From contig VCJN01001110.1 of assembly GCA_006384855.1 (NCBI GenBank), forward strand, positions 1-64,000: a DNA stretch of 64,000 nt, in the 5' to 3' direction. The notes under the pieces are model-generated. The model was given only the letters and a program-made list of their open reading frames with translations, was not told where the DNA came from and made no database searches. Both the position numbers and the translations under genes were made by a program. The stretch is from Tetraselmis striata (Eukaryota > Chlorophyta > Chlorodendrophyceae > Chlorodendrales > Chlorodendraceae). Of the stretch, positions 10,239 to 21,494 are shown in pieces (positions within the stretch are counted from its first letter, which is position 1; every line of letters begins with the position of its first letter).

Positions 10239-11984
10239 GCGCCCCCCCCCCCCCCCCCCCCCCCAACAACAACAACGCACACACGCACCGGTACCGCTGC
10301 GCACCATGCCCCGGCACGCCCCGCCCCTGAGCCTGCCGCCGCTGTGCAATGAATACCTCCTTCTTTCTCCCGCACCGCGAGCCGCCCCCCAGGCACGCCA
10401 TGCTAGAGTTTCTCGAAAAGGACCGGCCACTCGCCTGGGTTCATGGGGCAGCGGGCTGCCGGGTGGATACCTGGATTGGACGAGGGAATGGGGCTGCTAT
10501 AGAGAGGCGGCTGTCTTGATAGCCGGTGGAGGTGGATGACTGCAGCGCAGCCTCCGGTCCTGCCCTGTAGAGGCATGCCCCGGGGCCCGTGGATGTGTCT
10601 CTTGGTTGCTTCATTTCGACGGGGCGTGGCATGCCATGTGGTCGGTCATGGCGATCCCACTGAGACTGTGAGTGTGCGGCTAGAGAGGGGGGAGGCTGTC
10701 GCGGCATCGGTGCATTAGGAGACTTGTATAGAAGTAAGAGCCGACAATAGGTGCAGAAAAAGGCGACGGGGGTCCGAGCTGCCAGAACGGGGTTTGGCTA
10801 GGTGAGCGGGCCACATCTGGCGGTGCTTTGGTTCCGCAAACAGAGTCATGCGCCTCTGCGTATCCCGCCTGGGCACGCCGAGCTCGGGTGCATGCGCCTT
10901 CCCGGCGGCCATGTTTATCTAAGTGGCTGCGAGATGGATCCTCTGTCCGTCACGGGTCAGGGTGGCCGGAGGCAGCAGGCAATGGCGGCCCGGGTGCTTG
11001 CATGGGATGGACGATTTGACACCATCTGCCGGGGTCTTCGCCGGCCTTTGGTTGTGTACATGCCGGCGTCAAGCAGCGGGCGGCTCACTGCTGTGCGCTC
11101 GCCGGGCGGTTTCCAGCAGGCTGCTGTCTCTATTATACTACGTATGGGCATGTGATGCCTCTCACCCGCAAAGCGGAATCAGCGCAAGCACTGCCATCCG
11201 TGCGTCGGCAAACTCACCAGTCTATTAGGGTGCAAGTGCTGCAATCAGAAAACATATATGAAATTTAGTGTCTACAATTTGGCGTTTTCTTGAAATAAGA
11301 AATTTTGGCAGATACATTTTAGTCGTATCTCAAATTGATTTCGAAAAGCACTGGGGGCATTGTTAGTATTGAGTTAGGACATTGATTTTGTATTGCCCAT
11401 TTATCCAGAAAGGTTTACGTGCATTGTTTGAAAATAGATAGCGGTTCAGGAATGCAGACCGGTGAGATTCCGTTGACGATTCCTGCGCATTCGTGATTAA
11501 TATAACCAATAACGTGCAATGTATCGTCCTGGTAGCACCAGTACTCGAGTAATCAGGTGTATTGCCACGCTAGAAGGGTGGCAAAATTTAAACACCGCCA
11601 AGCACCGCCGTTTGGAATTAATTGCCACATGCGCTCTAGTTTTCAACATTATTGTGGTAACCCCCCCCCCCCCCCCCCCCTTGACCAGGGCCGGAACCCT
11701 GTATGTCCACATCTCGTGACCTAAGCAGAGCAATCCTCCAGAGACGCCGCCCACGTGTCATCGTAGGTTAGCGCTGGCCGATTTGGCCATCGCCTCACTC
11801 AAACCTCGAAGGGCCACAATGCGCAGCGTTATAGGGATAGGGCTAAAACCCTGATATCTGCCAACGAGTGATTGCCCCACCTGAGGGTCGAGCCAGGGTC
11901 TAACACAGGCCAGAGCCAACCAAAGTTCCCGGGTCTGATGGTAGGGACACCGGGAGCTCTTCATAATCTCAATAAATTGCTGTG
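10239..11984. other. Gene-free stretch after the aminotransferase
   Basis: A 23-nt C run starts 4 nt past the stop codon (10242-10264). AT-rich sequence lies at 11230-11520 and another C run at 11660-11680. From about 11758 the sequence CTCACTCAAACCTCGAAGGGCC resembles the inner motif of the SINE, suggesting a decayed SINE fragment. No gene is seen. Confidence 0.5.
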
Positions 11985-12230
11985 GTAAAAGTGAAGTTCG
12001 CCCCGGGACATCGGCCGAAGCCGCCCCAGCACTTGACCTCTTGCGCCAACTGCAGTCGTAGGTCTGGCATAGCCCATTGTCTCATTGCCTCTTTCATACC
12101 CTGAAGAACCAAGGCATCAACCGGGTAAACCCAGGACACACCGGGAGGAAATTGCCGCGAAAATGCATCGGCCAGGAATCGAACCCGGACCTCTCGCGTA
12201 CGAGACGACCGCTTAACAAGGGATGTACCT
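11985..12230 (-). mobile_element. tRNA-like SINE, copy 2 (uninterrupted)
   Basis: On the minus strand it starts near 12230 with GCGGTCGTCTCGTACGCGAG, followed by the B-box-like GGTTCGATTCC, and ends near 11985 with ACTTTTACC. It aligns with the two halves of copy 1 on both sides of the hAT insertion and with copy 3 at 47940-48180. The head can be drawn as a degenerate tRNA anticodon and T arm, but the anticodon loop does not fold canonically, so it is a SINE head rather than a tRNA gene. Confidence 0.65.
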
Positions 12231-14639
12231 TGTCTATCTTGTGGTATTCGCGGCGGCCAGCCGCTACGACGGGTGCTGGCTCACCTGAGACGGCAATAAA
12301 AACCCTCCTTGCTGTTAGCCTTAAACTGGGCCTGCCAGCAACCTGTAAGAAGATTTCCTCGATAGTTTCATCTGCGTTTGGCTCCTGGCAGGTCCTACTT
12401 ATTCATTCGAAGTGTCTTTTGTTACCGCGCCGGCACCTGTGCATGGCGCAACGTGAGTGATAGAATTTACCATCCGCATATACTGCGGGGACAATTTGGT
12501 GTCAGCGGGCAGAAGCGCGGAAGCACTTGCCTGAGTGTGGCGTGTATATGACTGCTACAGTGATGCCGGGCGGGCGCCGGTGTAATGCATGATTGCAGTG
12601 TTGCAATGCCTTGGACAGCAAGTACAAGCACACGGGCCATGAATCGTGTGGGGTTGGTGACACAGTGAACGCGCAATGAAAACACCGCCGCGCATGTTGA
12701 TGCATGTTCGCACATGTAGCCCTGCGCTACTTGTAAGAGAGCTCAGTCCGCCGCCCTTTGTATCACTACGACAAATATGGAGGCCGTGAGATTGCGACTT
12801 GCAAGAACCCTCACGGGACATGCTGCGCGCGCATGCGACGGTCACAGCATCACTAACCTCAGCTATATTTTCCTGCTTCGTAAACTAGCGGAATCCAAGC
12901 ATAATATTATTGCATATGGCTTGGCCACATACCCTGAGATTATCTAGTTTTAACGCCCTCCGACACGCATGGTGGGTGATAGTTATTATCCCGTCAAATT
13001 ACCAATGGTGATTTTATTATGGCCTGAACGAACTGGTGATGTGGTATGAGTACAGGGCAGTTGTGTCCCATAGCTATATACAATATATGCAGCACATATG
13101 GATGGCGCAACATGAGAATGTGGTTTTGAAGCGCTAGCTCGTACATCCACACGCACTGCTTTGCGCCTATAAGTGAAAGTGCCAATGTGGCAACGGGTGC
13201 CGTCGCGTGACAATCTCGGATCTACCGCGCATGGGCTATTGCAGCGTTTCCCCGCCCAAGCCGTGCGACCGTGAGCAATGTGCATTCATACGCAAGCGCG
13301 CACGGCCTCGTCAATGTAGTCACTGCGTATGGGCATGTCGATTGATGAATTCGCGACACCCGGACTTCTATGCCGAGGGGTGCGCTGGTATACTCTACAT
13401 TAAGTTAATTAGCTGCCTCCGTGCAGTTGAAATGACTGCTCGGTGTCATTGAAGTTATTAATTTCTACGCGCATTATAATATCTGGGATATTGGTTTCCG
13501 AGCAGTAATTACTAACGTCGACAACTCGACGCAGCAATAATAGGTCGGCAATCCATATTGATGCAGCAGACACACTTTGCGGATGCGCTGCGAGCCGCCG
13601 GGTGGTGGAGCTGGTGAGTGATACCCAATATCATTATCAGGTGTTGGCCGGAATCAAGCCCAGAATCATCCACGCGCTAAAGGTCCCGGAGATTTTCGAC
13701 GATACTACTGATAAAAACAATTATTTGATGGAAAAATAAACAGGTCGAAAGTTGGACGACTCGTCTGTGGTTCTGACAGCAGCATGTGATGACCACCACA
13801 TGGCGGACGTGCACGGTATTTTCTGCCCTTTGTGTCTCAAAATCATATATTCGGTTTCTGTGTGACTACATCAGTGCCGTGTTGGGCGGTGCTGTACTTG
13901 TGCCCGGATGACCACTCATATTTGGCACGTTATTGCCCAGCTTCATATTGAGTGATGCACAGCTCACGACCGCCATGCCCATACTCCTGCCGCCGGCTGC
14001 CCTACTTTTGACAGTAGCATTGTCCCCAATGGCGCGAGCCGGGCGCAGTGGCGCACACAATCATTCTAAACTTGAAAGTATGCGCCAGCATTCAACCTGT
14101 GCCACCACTCGAGGCTCACTATACGAGTAAGATGTTCAGCAGCGCAATAATATATGGGAATGATGCAGCAGCAATGCACTACTTTAGAAAAGAGTAAATT
14201 CGCACCCTACGGCAATAAGCAAGCGGCAGCGAGAACCATGCATCTCGCCCCGCTTGCGCTATCGTGCAATGACTGCCGTCTTATTAGACATAATTGCATA
14301 CTTAAGCACGCTACACTACTGTGAGTCTATGACTTTGCTGCGCTGATGGCCCTAAATCATAGCCGAAATGCTACACATGGCATGTCCCATCATGCATCAC
14401 CCAGAATGGCGCGCTATTTCAAAACCCCGCACCCATATGCATGGCAGTGCCGCCTCGCTCGCTATTTACTCTACCAAGGGTGATGATGTACTACTTATGC
14501 GGTACATGACGCGAGTAGTATGTGGCCGGTGAAGATGCACGCGTGACCGTCGTCGTAGCGACTATGTGCAATGTCGATCAGTCGAATGAATGCACGGACG
14601 ACTTTTTGTGTAAAGGTATCTGATACTGCCGCAGCATAA
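12231..14639. other. Gene-free stretch of near-balanced base composition
   Basis: No conserved ORF, splice pattern or clear repeat is recognised. Base composition is less GC-rich than the genic parts. A short repeat-like piece lies at 12283-12349 (GACGGCAATAAAAACCC...), resembling sequence at 52771-52830. Confidence 0.5.
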
Positions 14640-15492
14640 CTACAGGCGTCAAAAGTAATGAACGGGTTTTTTACCTCCGAACCTTTATCGGTGCCCCACG
14701 CGGTACAGCGAGCCGTTCGGTACCAGATAGATATATATGTAATATGTATAGAAAAACAAAGCGTCATTGTCACTATCGGGCTGCGGCCTGAGCTTTATTT
14801 AAGCGACGCTCTTATTTGTACGCGCGAACTGCCGTGCGCAGGTTCGATTCACTACCGTCGGCTTCTTTCCTCGTATAGAGGCGGCCCCGCCGCGCGCGAA
14901 CCACGGTGGGCGGAATCGGCGGACTTAGCAGGCGGGGGTGCGGGTGCGACTAAGTACCGCGCACACAGTTTACAGCCACACTTTGACTAAATGTGTTCGC
15001 GCGTATACTGCGATTTTTGCGCATTTTTGTGCTGTTTTCCCGGCAATGTCTGTTTTCCCGGGCGGGTATGATCGCTGATTTTTTTAATCGCTGATTTTTG
15101 AAGCGCATACGCCAAGCGCGGCTATGGGCTCGCGACGCAAGATAGCCGCAACACGGCCCCGCGTGTTTCAGAGTAGGGAGTAGAAATACCCTATATAACC
15201 CTAGATGTACACCGCATACATGCGATTCGACCTCGCTCGCTGTCGGTTGTGTAACGCATTTGCATCTGGCAATAAGATGTAGAATTTCACCGAAAAATAT
15301 GGTAGATGTACATGCGTATATGTCCACCATGCGCCATCGCATTCATCATGTGACTCCTAGAGGCGGCTAGCTCGGACGAGGAAAGATGAGGATATATGCT
15401 CATATGGCGGCAATCAGTTTGGCGACATGTGGCGTGCAGCCTGCGCACAGATTCAGACCCATCCGTTCATTACTTTTGACGCCTATAGTAGC
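14640..15492. mobile_element. Candidate small TIR element
   Basis: CTACAGGCGTCAAAAGTAAT at 14640-14659 and its inverted partner ending at 15492 form about 26-bp inverted repeats with one mismatch, 853 bp end to end, in the orientation of terminal inverted repeats. No convincing target duplication is visible, and a TA-flanked boundary would need a one-base offset. The interior has no recognisable transposase. It could instead be an old inverted duplication. Confidence 0.35.
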
Positions 15493-16132
15493 AGTCGGAG
15501 CGCGAAGCAGCATACCACATGTAATCATAGCATCGGCAGTCATCATGGCGCCAGGAGGCCCATGCCGCAACGTTGGAGCGCATCGCCTCCTTTGGCACAG
15601 GATACGGCTGCCACCATATGGGGTCATGCGGTTGTTGGTCGTATTCGCGATGCGGAAGACTGGCTTCCTCACCCGCATAATGATGCCGCCGTCGGAGTTG
15701 GACCCATTCTTGGAGGCCTGGACGCCGCCAACATTCCGGCTGCATTATGTTTGCTTGGTATGGACGCTTTGCGACCAGTCTACACCGCGCATGGAGGCTG
15801 CAATCGTCCTGATGAGTATGCCCGCGGATTGTGGTGGTTTGAAGACGGCCTTGCTGCAACGTGAGGCCCATGCGGCGTTTTATTCCGCGCAATCGGTTGT
15901 CTTGCCAAAACTAGTACGGGAGAACGGGCCCGCCCTCGGACCCTTGTACGAGGCGGTCCGCGCCGGGGTGCCGTCCGTGGTTACGAGTGCTTTGCCATGG
16001 GCGCGCGAGACGCGCCACGTGTACGAGATTGTACAAGGCCACCCGCACCACGTATGTACTATGTACTTACCGCAGGAAGATGTGCGGCGCCACACGCCGC
16101 GTATACGGGCGGCACGCCCACGAGATCTTTGA
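15386..16132 (+). other. Unrecognised 248-codon open reading frame
   Basis: I recognise no family. The frame overlaps the right end of the candidate TIR element. The C-terminal part (about residues 165-235) has ordinary soluble-protein composition, while the N-terminal half is hydrophobic and patchy. Intron signals, a start context and supporting neighbours are all absent. It may be remnant coding sequence of the same degenerate repeat that continues at 16160-17672, or chance. Confidence 0.2.
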
Positions 16133-16159
16133 GTTACTTACGGTCTGTAATGCTACGAC

Positions 16160-17672
16160 CATCAAGCACTACCGGATCCATCAGCTAGTACTACGGCCCG
16201 TACGCGTACGAGCACTAGCAGAGGACCGCGCGTCGCCACATCTTCTTGTACGGCCACTCCCTTTGGAATTGTTGGTACTGATGAGGCTGCCTCTGCTGCC
16301 CAGCAATTGCGTCCTATCGGTGGTACGAGTAATGCCAATACCGTTACTACATGCGCTTTTGTAGCTCTCAAGATACCGTCGCGGCGATTTATTTAGTGGC
16401 ACCCCCTCCGTAAGCGGCAACTCCTTCCCTACAAGAATCGCAGCCAGGCGGTACTACAGCTCCGCTCTCGGGTACGGGTACGGGTGCTGCCTCCGATGGA
16501 TGATCAACCCACGACCATGGTTGTCCGGAACCAAAATAGACGTGCGATTCGCTTGCGTGACTTCGTGGCCCTCGATCTTGGCTTCTAGCGTACGGGTGCC
16601 GCGGCCACGCGCCTTGATACCCTGCGCTTGTACAACCTACACGTGCGGGGCGCGCTCCCTATATCGCTTTTCCGCGCCAGTCGGATCACGATTCAGCCCG
16701 CAAGGTTCCCCATGCTGCTTATTCGGCCGCCGCTGCGCGGGTGCTGGGCCTTCGCCCGCGCGGGGGTTCCGAGCTTGTCACATGCTGCCATGGTCCCACG
16801 TGTGGTATTGACCCCTTTTGGCTTCGCTCTACGGAATGATGGCTCGAACCGGAACGTTGCGGATTTCGTCGTGGATCATCTCCCCCGTCGCAAACTACAA
16901 GCACCGCATGCATACCGCTTTGAAAAATCTATGGGCTTCCGTGGCGATTGAAGTGGGGGCGGTGCTTGGCCGGGACCGCTCGGAAGTCGGCGACTTGACC
17001 CTTGAGACGAGTGGGCTGCCCCGCAGACCGCTCTCGGCCGTCATATTTGACGCTGGCGGGGGGGGGGGGGGGGGGGGGAGGGGGGGCGATTACAGGATCG
17101 TTTTTGCGTGCGTGTCTTCCACGACCCCCACTTGGGGCAACGACCCATGCGGGTGCACCCCGGGGATCACGGCGACCGAGGCGGAGCACACCAAGATGCA
17201 TGGCGGCGGACCGGGCGTCTCCCGCCCCGGAGTACTACCCTTTTGTGGGAAGTTGAGAACCGCGGCCGCCTCGGTAAATTCGTTGTGACGGTGCTCCACA
17301 TCTTCGCGGTGCTGCTTGTTGTGCGCAACTTCCTTGGCGGTCCTTCCGCCCCGACTTCATGCTTCCCTCATGGTAAGTCCGTCCATGCTCTTCGGACCGA
17401 ATTTTGTCGCCAGCCAACCCGATGAGTTCCGCCATCACCTCTCGCGCACGTGGCGGGGGTTGTTGCAGCGCGCGAGTCTCTGCTTGCGTGCATGGTACCT
17501 TGGGCCGCTTTCTCTTTGCCGGAGTGCAGACGGCCAAATCTGATGCGTTTGCCCATGGCTGCTCATTCTGCACCCTCTTCTGGTGCTGCTTCCACCTCCC
17601 AGTTGCTGTAGGACGTTTCCTATTGCCTTTTCGGGTGATTCTGATCGCCTTTTGCATCTAGCTCATGTAATT
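16160..17672 (+). repeat. Degenerate coding-like dispersed repeat R1
   Basis: The part 16541-17672 is homologous, in opposite orientation, to 37879-39012 (R2). Shared coding-like stretches include RLRDFVALDL, RLDTLRLYN, YKHRMHTALKNLWASVAI and GPSAPTSCF. The reading frame extends upstream of the shared block (about 16160-16540, with MDDQPTTMVVRNQNRRAIRL leading into RLRDFVALDL), so R1 is the longer copy. Stops and frame changes show it is inactive. Both copies carry a G/C homopolymer at the equivalent place (17057-17085 here). I do not recognise the protein family; a transposable-element ORF is the likeliest source. Confidence 0.55.
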
Positions 17673-18250
17673 GTATAGTATCAGCAGTATTGTAGGAGCG
17701 TAACCAGTATTGTGTTACGCCCGCGCTGCCGTGATGCGCACAAATATAGAGGACCCGTTACACCCAGGATAGAAAAACGGACAAATTTTGCGCTTCGGGT
17801 CAAAATTATGACCCGCCGTAGCCTAATTGACCCGGTGGAAATAGCGACTATCTTCGCCAGCTCTTCGCCGCATAATCCTATAACCTGGATTTTTTGTCAC
17901 CTCGCAGGCGCAAACCCCGAGCAAAACTGAGCTTTGAGCTGTGTGTTCAGCAGGGTTTACTATGACTTATTTTTCCACATCGTGGCGAAACTCCATACAC
18001 TCGTACCTGTACCGGTATATCTTTGTGGATCTGCTCTGTTTCGCGCGCAATACAGGCGGCGGCCGGGCGGCCGGGCGGCTCCGCAACAGCGCAACATCGT
18101 CAGGTGCCGCAGAGCGCGTGCCACCCTTGCCAAACCCCGCAGGCTCAGCGCCCACAAACACCGGAGTTTGCCGCAACCCGGCTTCAGATCCCGTGCGATA
18201 CTCGTTGAAGGAGCCGGCAGAAGCAGCAGCACGGCAGCAGCGGCGTCGCG
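17673..18250. other. Intergenic, upstream of LSM3
   Basis: No ORF of note. The last 200 bases are GC-rich with a repeated GGCCGGGCGG motif (18058-18076) and presumably include the LSM3 promoter and 5' leader. Confidence 0.4.
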
Positions 18251-19600
18251 ATGGCGGAGGCGATGGACGACTCCACGGTGAAGGAGCCGCTGGACCTGAT
18301 CCGGCTAAGCCTGGACGAGCGCGTCTACGTCAAGCTGCGCGGGGACCGCGAGCTGCGCGGCAAGTTGCACGTGAGCGCTGCACCCCCTCGCGCCCGCTCC
18401 CGCGGGGTGGGGAGAGGGGGCGTGTGTGTGTGTTGGGGGGTGGGGGGGGGGGGGGGGGGGGGGGGGGGGCTCTCGGTCTCTCCCAACGAGCTGCCGCTCG
18501 AGCAGATTTTATATGATCATGACCCCCCCCCCCCCCCCCCCCCCCTCCCCCGCCCCCGGGTAACCCCTCCCACACACATCACGTATAGACCTCTTGCCTG
18601 ATCCGTGCCGCCAAGGCCGGCAGCGGCATTAGCTGGAAGTCCGTGCGAAACGCCCAGGTCCAGGGGACAACATGGTCGGTTCGTCCAGGTATGCGGCGGA
18701 TGCTGGCTGACGCCCCTGTTTCCGCCCCTCTTGGTGGATGGCGGGCGGCAGGCATACGACCAGCACCTAAACATGATCCTGGGGGACGTGGAGGAGACGC
18801 TGACCACCATCGAGATCGACGACGAGACGTACGAGGAGATAGTCAAGGTACCCCCCGTCCCTCCCACCTGCCATGTACGCGTGACTATCAAGTGACTGCG
18901 GCATATGAATCGCGCCATTAGCGCCATACAAACATCACTGCTGTCATGGGCCAAAACGACCACCGAATCTCCCGCGTCACCGCGCCGATATCTTCGCGGC
19001 GGTGGTGTAGTTTGCTTTGCATGGACCCGGTCGTCACATACCAGGCCCCATTGAGCGCAGCTCCGCACATGCTCTTGCATGGCAGTGACGATGCTGATCC
19101 GCATCGAGATCCCGCACACCGGCGCCGGCGCGGTAACAAGAACGCCGCGAATACGAACCCGCCCTACCCTGCCATCGACGAGGCTGCGAATGGTCTCATG
19201 GGCTGCATGCAGGCCCAATCTGACGAGGCTCGTGAGAAGGCGGTCTCATAGGCGATCCGGCCCCCCGTAGTCTCTTGGAGCCCATAGATACACACACACG
19301 GCTCTCCACAGATCGATCCACGCTGTATTTGCTTACAACACTTGCTGTATTGCCGCCCATTACCCTCTTTCGGCACATCTGATCCCGGCTGATCCAATGC
19401 ATGCTAGCGTGACATTGGCACCCCCCCCCCCCCCACCCCACCCTTAACCCCCACCCGGCAACCTGCCGGTTCTGATTTCGACCATCTCATAATATTTCAC
19501 CCCGCTGCACCCGGGCGCGCAGACCAACCGCCGTGTCATCCCCTACCTCTTCCTGCGCGGCGACGGCGTCATCCTGGTGTCACCCCCCCTGCGCTCCTGA
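18251..19600 (+). CDS. LSM3: LSm3, U6 snRNA-associated Sm-like protein
   Basis: Exons 18251-18370, 18752-18847, 19523-19600; all junctions are phase 0 and give 97 residues, the usual size. LSm3 is one of the seven proteins of the cytoplasmic LSm1-7 ring (mRNA decapping and decay) and of the nuclear LSm2-8 ring (U6 snRNA stability and splicing). Sm motif 1 spans [28 protein letters not shown] and [15 protein letters not shown]; Sm motif 2 is [15 protein letters not shown] near the C-terminus. Identity to plant and animal LSm3 is plain by eye. Intron 1 carries a G-rich and a C-rich homopolymer tract; intron 2 is 675 nt with no recognisable content. Confidence 0.97.
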
Positions 19601-20202
19601 GACCCCCGCTCCCCCCCCCCCCCCCAGCCTCTCCCTCAGCACCTTCTTAGCTCGGCAGCGCCCTGCTGTAACTGCATTCCTACCGCCGCGCCGCGTACAT
19701 CCGCACATCCGACCGGGCCGCCCCCCGGTTGTCCCCTTCCCAGGCACTGCCGTGGATTGTAAAAGGGTGGCCATGAGGGGGGGGGGAAGGGGGTGATAGA
19801 ATGATGAGGTGTGATGACTACGTGTGGAGCAATGCTACAGAGGTAACAATTAGGAATCATCCCCAAAAATACAATAGTCCAACAAGAATCAGCCAATCAA
19901 CAGAGAGCCAAGAGCAGCCGGAAGGAGCCCATGAGAGAAGCAAGCCGCCGATCCGTCCCATCTCGCCCACCCGGGAGACAATGCCCTCCTCAGAGCACAT
20001 GGAGGCCGAGGAAGGCTGGATCCCATCAGCCCGGCGTCCGCTCGTAGTACTGCGCCGGGGACGGAAGGCGAGGCGCGCGGCAGAAGGGCTGAGCGCACCC
20101 GAGCCACGTGCCGATGGAGCTCTGCAGGACAGCTGGAGCCTCAGCCGCGCGATTCCGCAGGCCGGGGGGCGCGAAGGCCCTCGCGCGCTGCGGTGACGTG
20201 GC
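19601..20202. other. LSM3 3' flank and intergenic
   Basis: A C run at 19612-19626 follows the LSM3 stop. Nothing else is recognised except possible 3' untranslated sequence of both flanking genes, which converge here if the small ORF at 20203-20316 is real. Confidence 0.4.
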
Positions 20203-20316
20203 TTAGCCGCGGCGCGAGGTCTTGGCCGCGATGAGCACCGCAAAGACACAGACCAGCGCCAACGCCCCCACCACCACCACCCCACCCGGCGCCCCGTGCA
20301 CTCCACGGCGAGGCAT
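20203..20316 (-). CDS. Small putative single-span membrane protein (or last exon)
   Basis: A 37-codon frame starting MPRRGVHGAPGG, followed by a strongly hydrophobic stretch VVVVGALALVCVFAVLIAA and a basic tail KTSRRG before TAA. This looks like a C-terminal transmembrane anchor. The frame stays open upstream to about 20346 (PTPLSNFSNAR before the Met), where TTATAG could be an acceptor, so it may be the last exon of a longer tail-anchored protein. I recognise no family and found no upstream exon. Confidence 0.3.
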   Translation of the reverse strand: MPRRGVHGAPGGVVVVGALALVCVFAVLIAAKTSRRG

Positions 20317-21494
20317 CCTCGCGTTGCTGAAGTTGCTCAGCGGGGTCGGCTCGGCGTGCTATAAAGGCCCGGAATGATAACGGGCTTTTGCTGCCACGCG
20401 CTGATGCGCTTCGTCACGCGCTACAAGACGCTTGTGCGCCAAGCCTGGAACTCCGGCATCGTGTGCGCTAGCACCGGCCCATTTGATGCCAACAGCCACC
20501 CAGTTTGATGCGTGCAATGACCCCGGCATCAACTGGGCTATGGGTCGTACCGCTGACCGTAACACTAACACTAATCTTTCCCTGCTGCCGTTGTGCCAAG
20601 ACCTGCTTCCGCGAAGCCCGTCCCCGCCATTAAGATGGCTCGGGCCATGCGTGAGCCGGTGTCTGTCCATCGAAGAGCGGCTGACACCACCTACCGACCT
20701 CGCTGTATCTCAGCCACTTTTGTGGAAGACTCTGTTCCCGCTTCTTTTCCGCCCGCGAGGTGGTAATTGGCCCGTCGACATGGATGCCGTTTTCCTCCAT
20801 GCAACATGGCATTCCCACCCCGCCACTCCTTGGACTGCCACGGTCGAACCAAACGTCCTTATTGGTCCAGTATCATACCAATGTATCACAGTGGCATTGC
20901 GATAGTTAAGAACATTCCCCAGCAACCCATTTCAAAGAGCCAACAAGGGGTTCTTACAGTCGGGTCCGCAATCGTCAGCCCGTCACGTGGGGGGCCGTTT
21001 TTCTTTTTGTCACCCCTTTCGCGGGCCCTCGGATTGTCGCCATCTGCTTGGAAAGGCGACACCTCAATCCTCGGAATCCATCACGCTCAAGGAACTCCAG
21101 TCCCAGGGATCTGCTAGTTTGGGGAATGTCCAGCGCGTGGAAACAGTGCGAAGAAGTCCAACATGCCCGCCAATGCTCGGACGGAATCCTCCGCATACAT
21201 TGCACGCGCCACAACTGATGCTTGAGCTTGAAGAAGCTGCCGTTACATGGCTGCAAGTAATAACAGCAGGCGAAACGTCTAGTTGGGGGAATAGGGCGGG
21301 TGGGTGGGTGTGTTTGTGTGTGTGGGGGGGGGGGGGGGGGGGGGCTCCTTCGCAAAATGCCCCGCCCAGCATGAGGATCGGCGAGCCCGGCAAGGGGGGA
21401 GGCAAGCCCGCGGCCGGCCCGCCGCTTGGTACTCAACATCTCCCTCAACAAGCATGAGTTCGTGCGCCTATTTCCCCGGGGCCGCCGCCGCGCC
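20317..21494. other. Intergenic between the small membrane ORF and calredoxin
   Basis: A G run lies at 21325-21344. No conserved coding sequence was found on either strand. Confidence 0.4.

Noticed and set aside
9054-10430. Long minus-strand frame antisense to alanine aminotransferase (458 codons)
   Set aside because: It is the shadow of GC-rich codon use on the sense strand; the sense strand matches the enzyme throughout.
12165-12230. tRNA gene on the minus strand, suggested by GGTTCGATTCC
   Set aside because: The anticodon stem-loop has the wrong loop size and no acceptor stem closes. The same sequence recurs in longer repeats, so it is a SINE head.
14820-14865. tRNA-like T-loop GGTTCGATTC
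   Set aside because: No acceptor, D or anticodon arms can be drawn around it.
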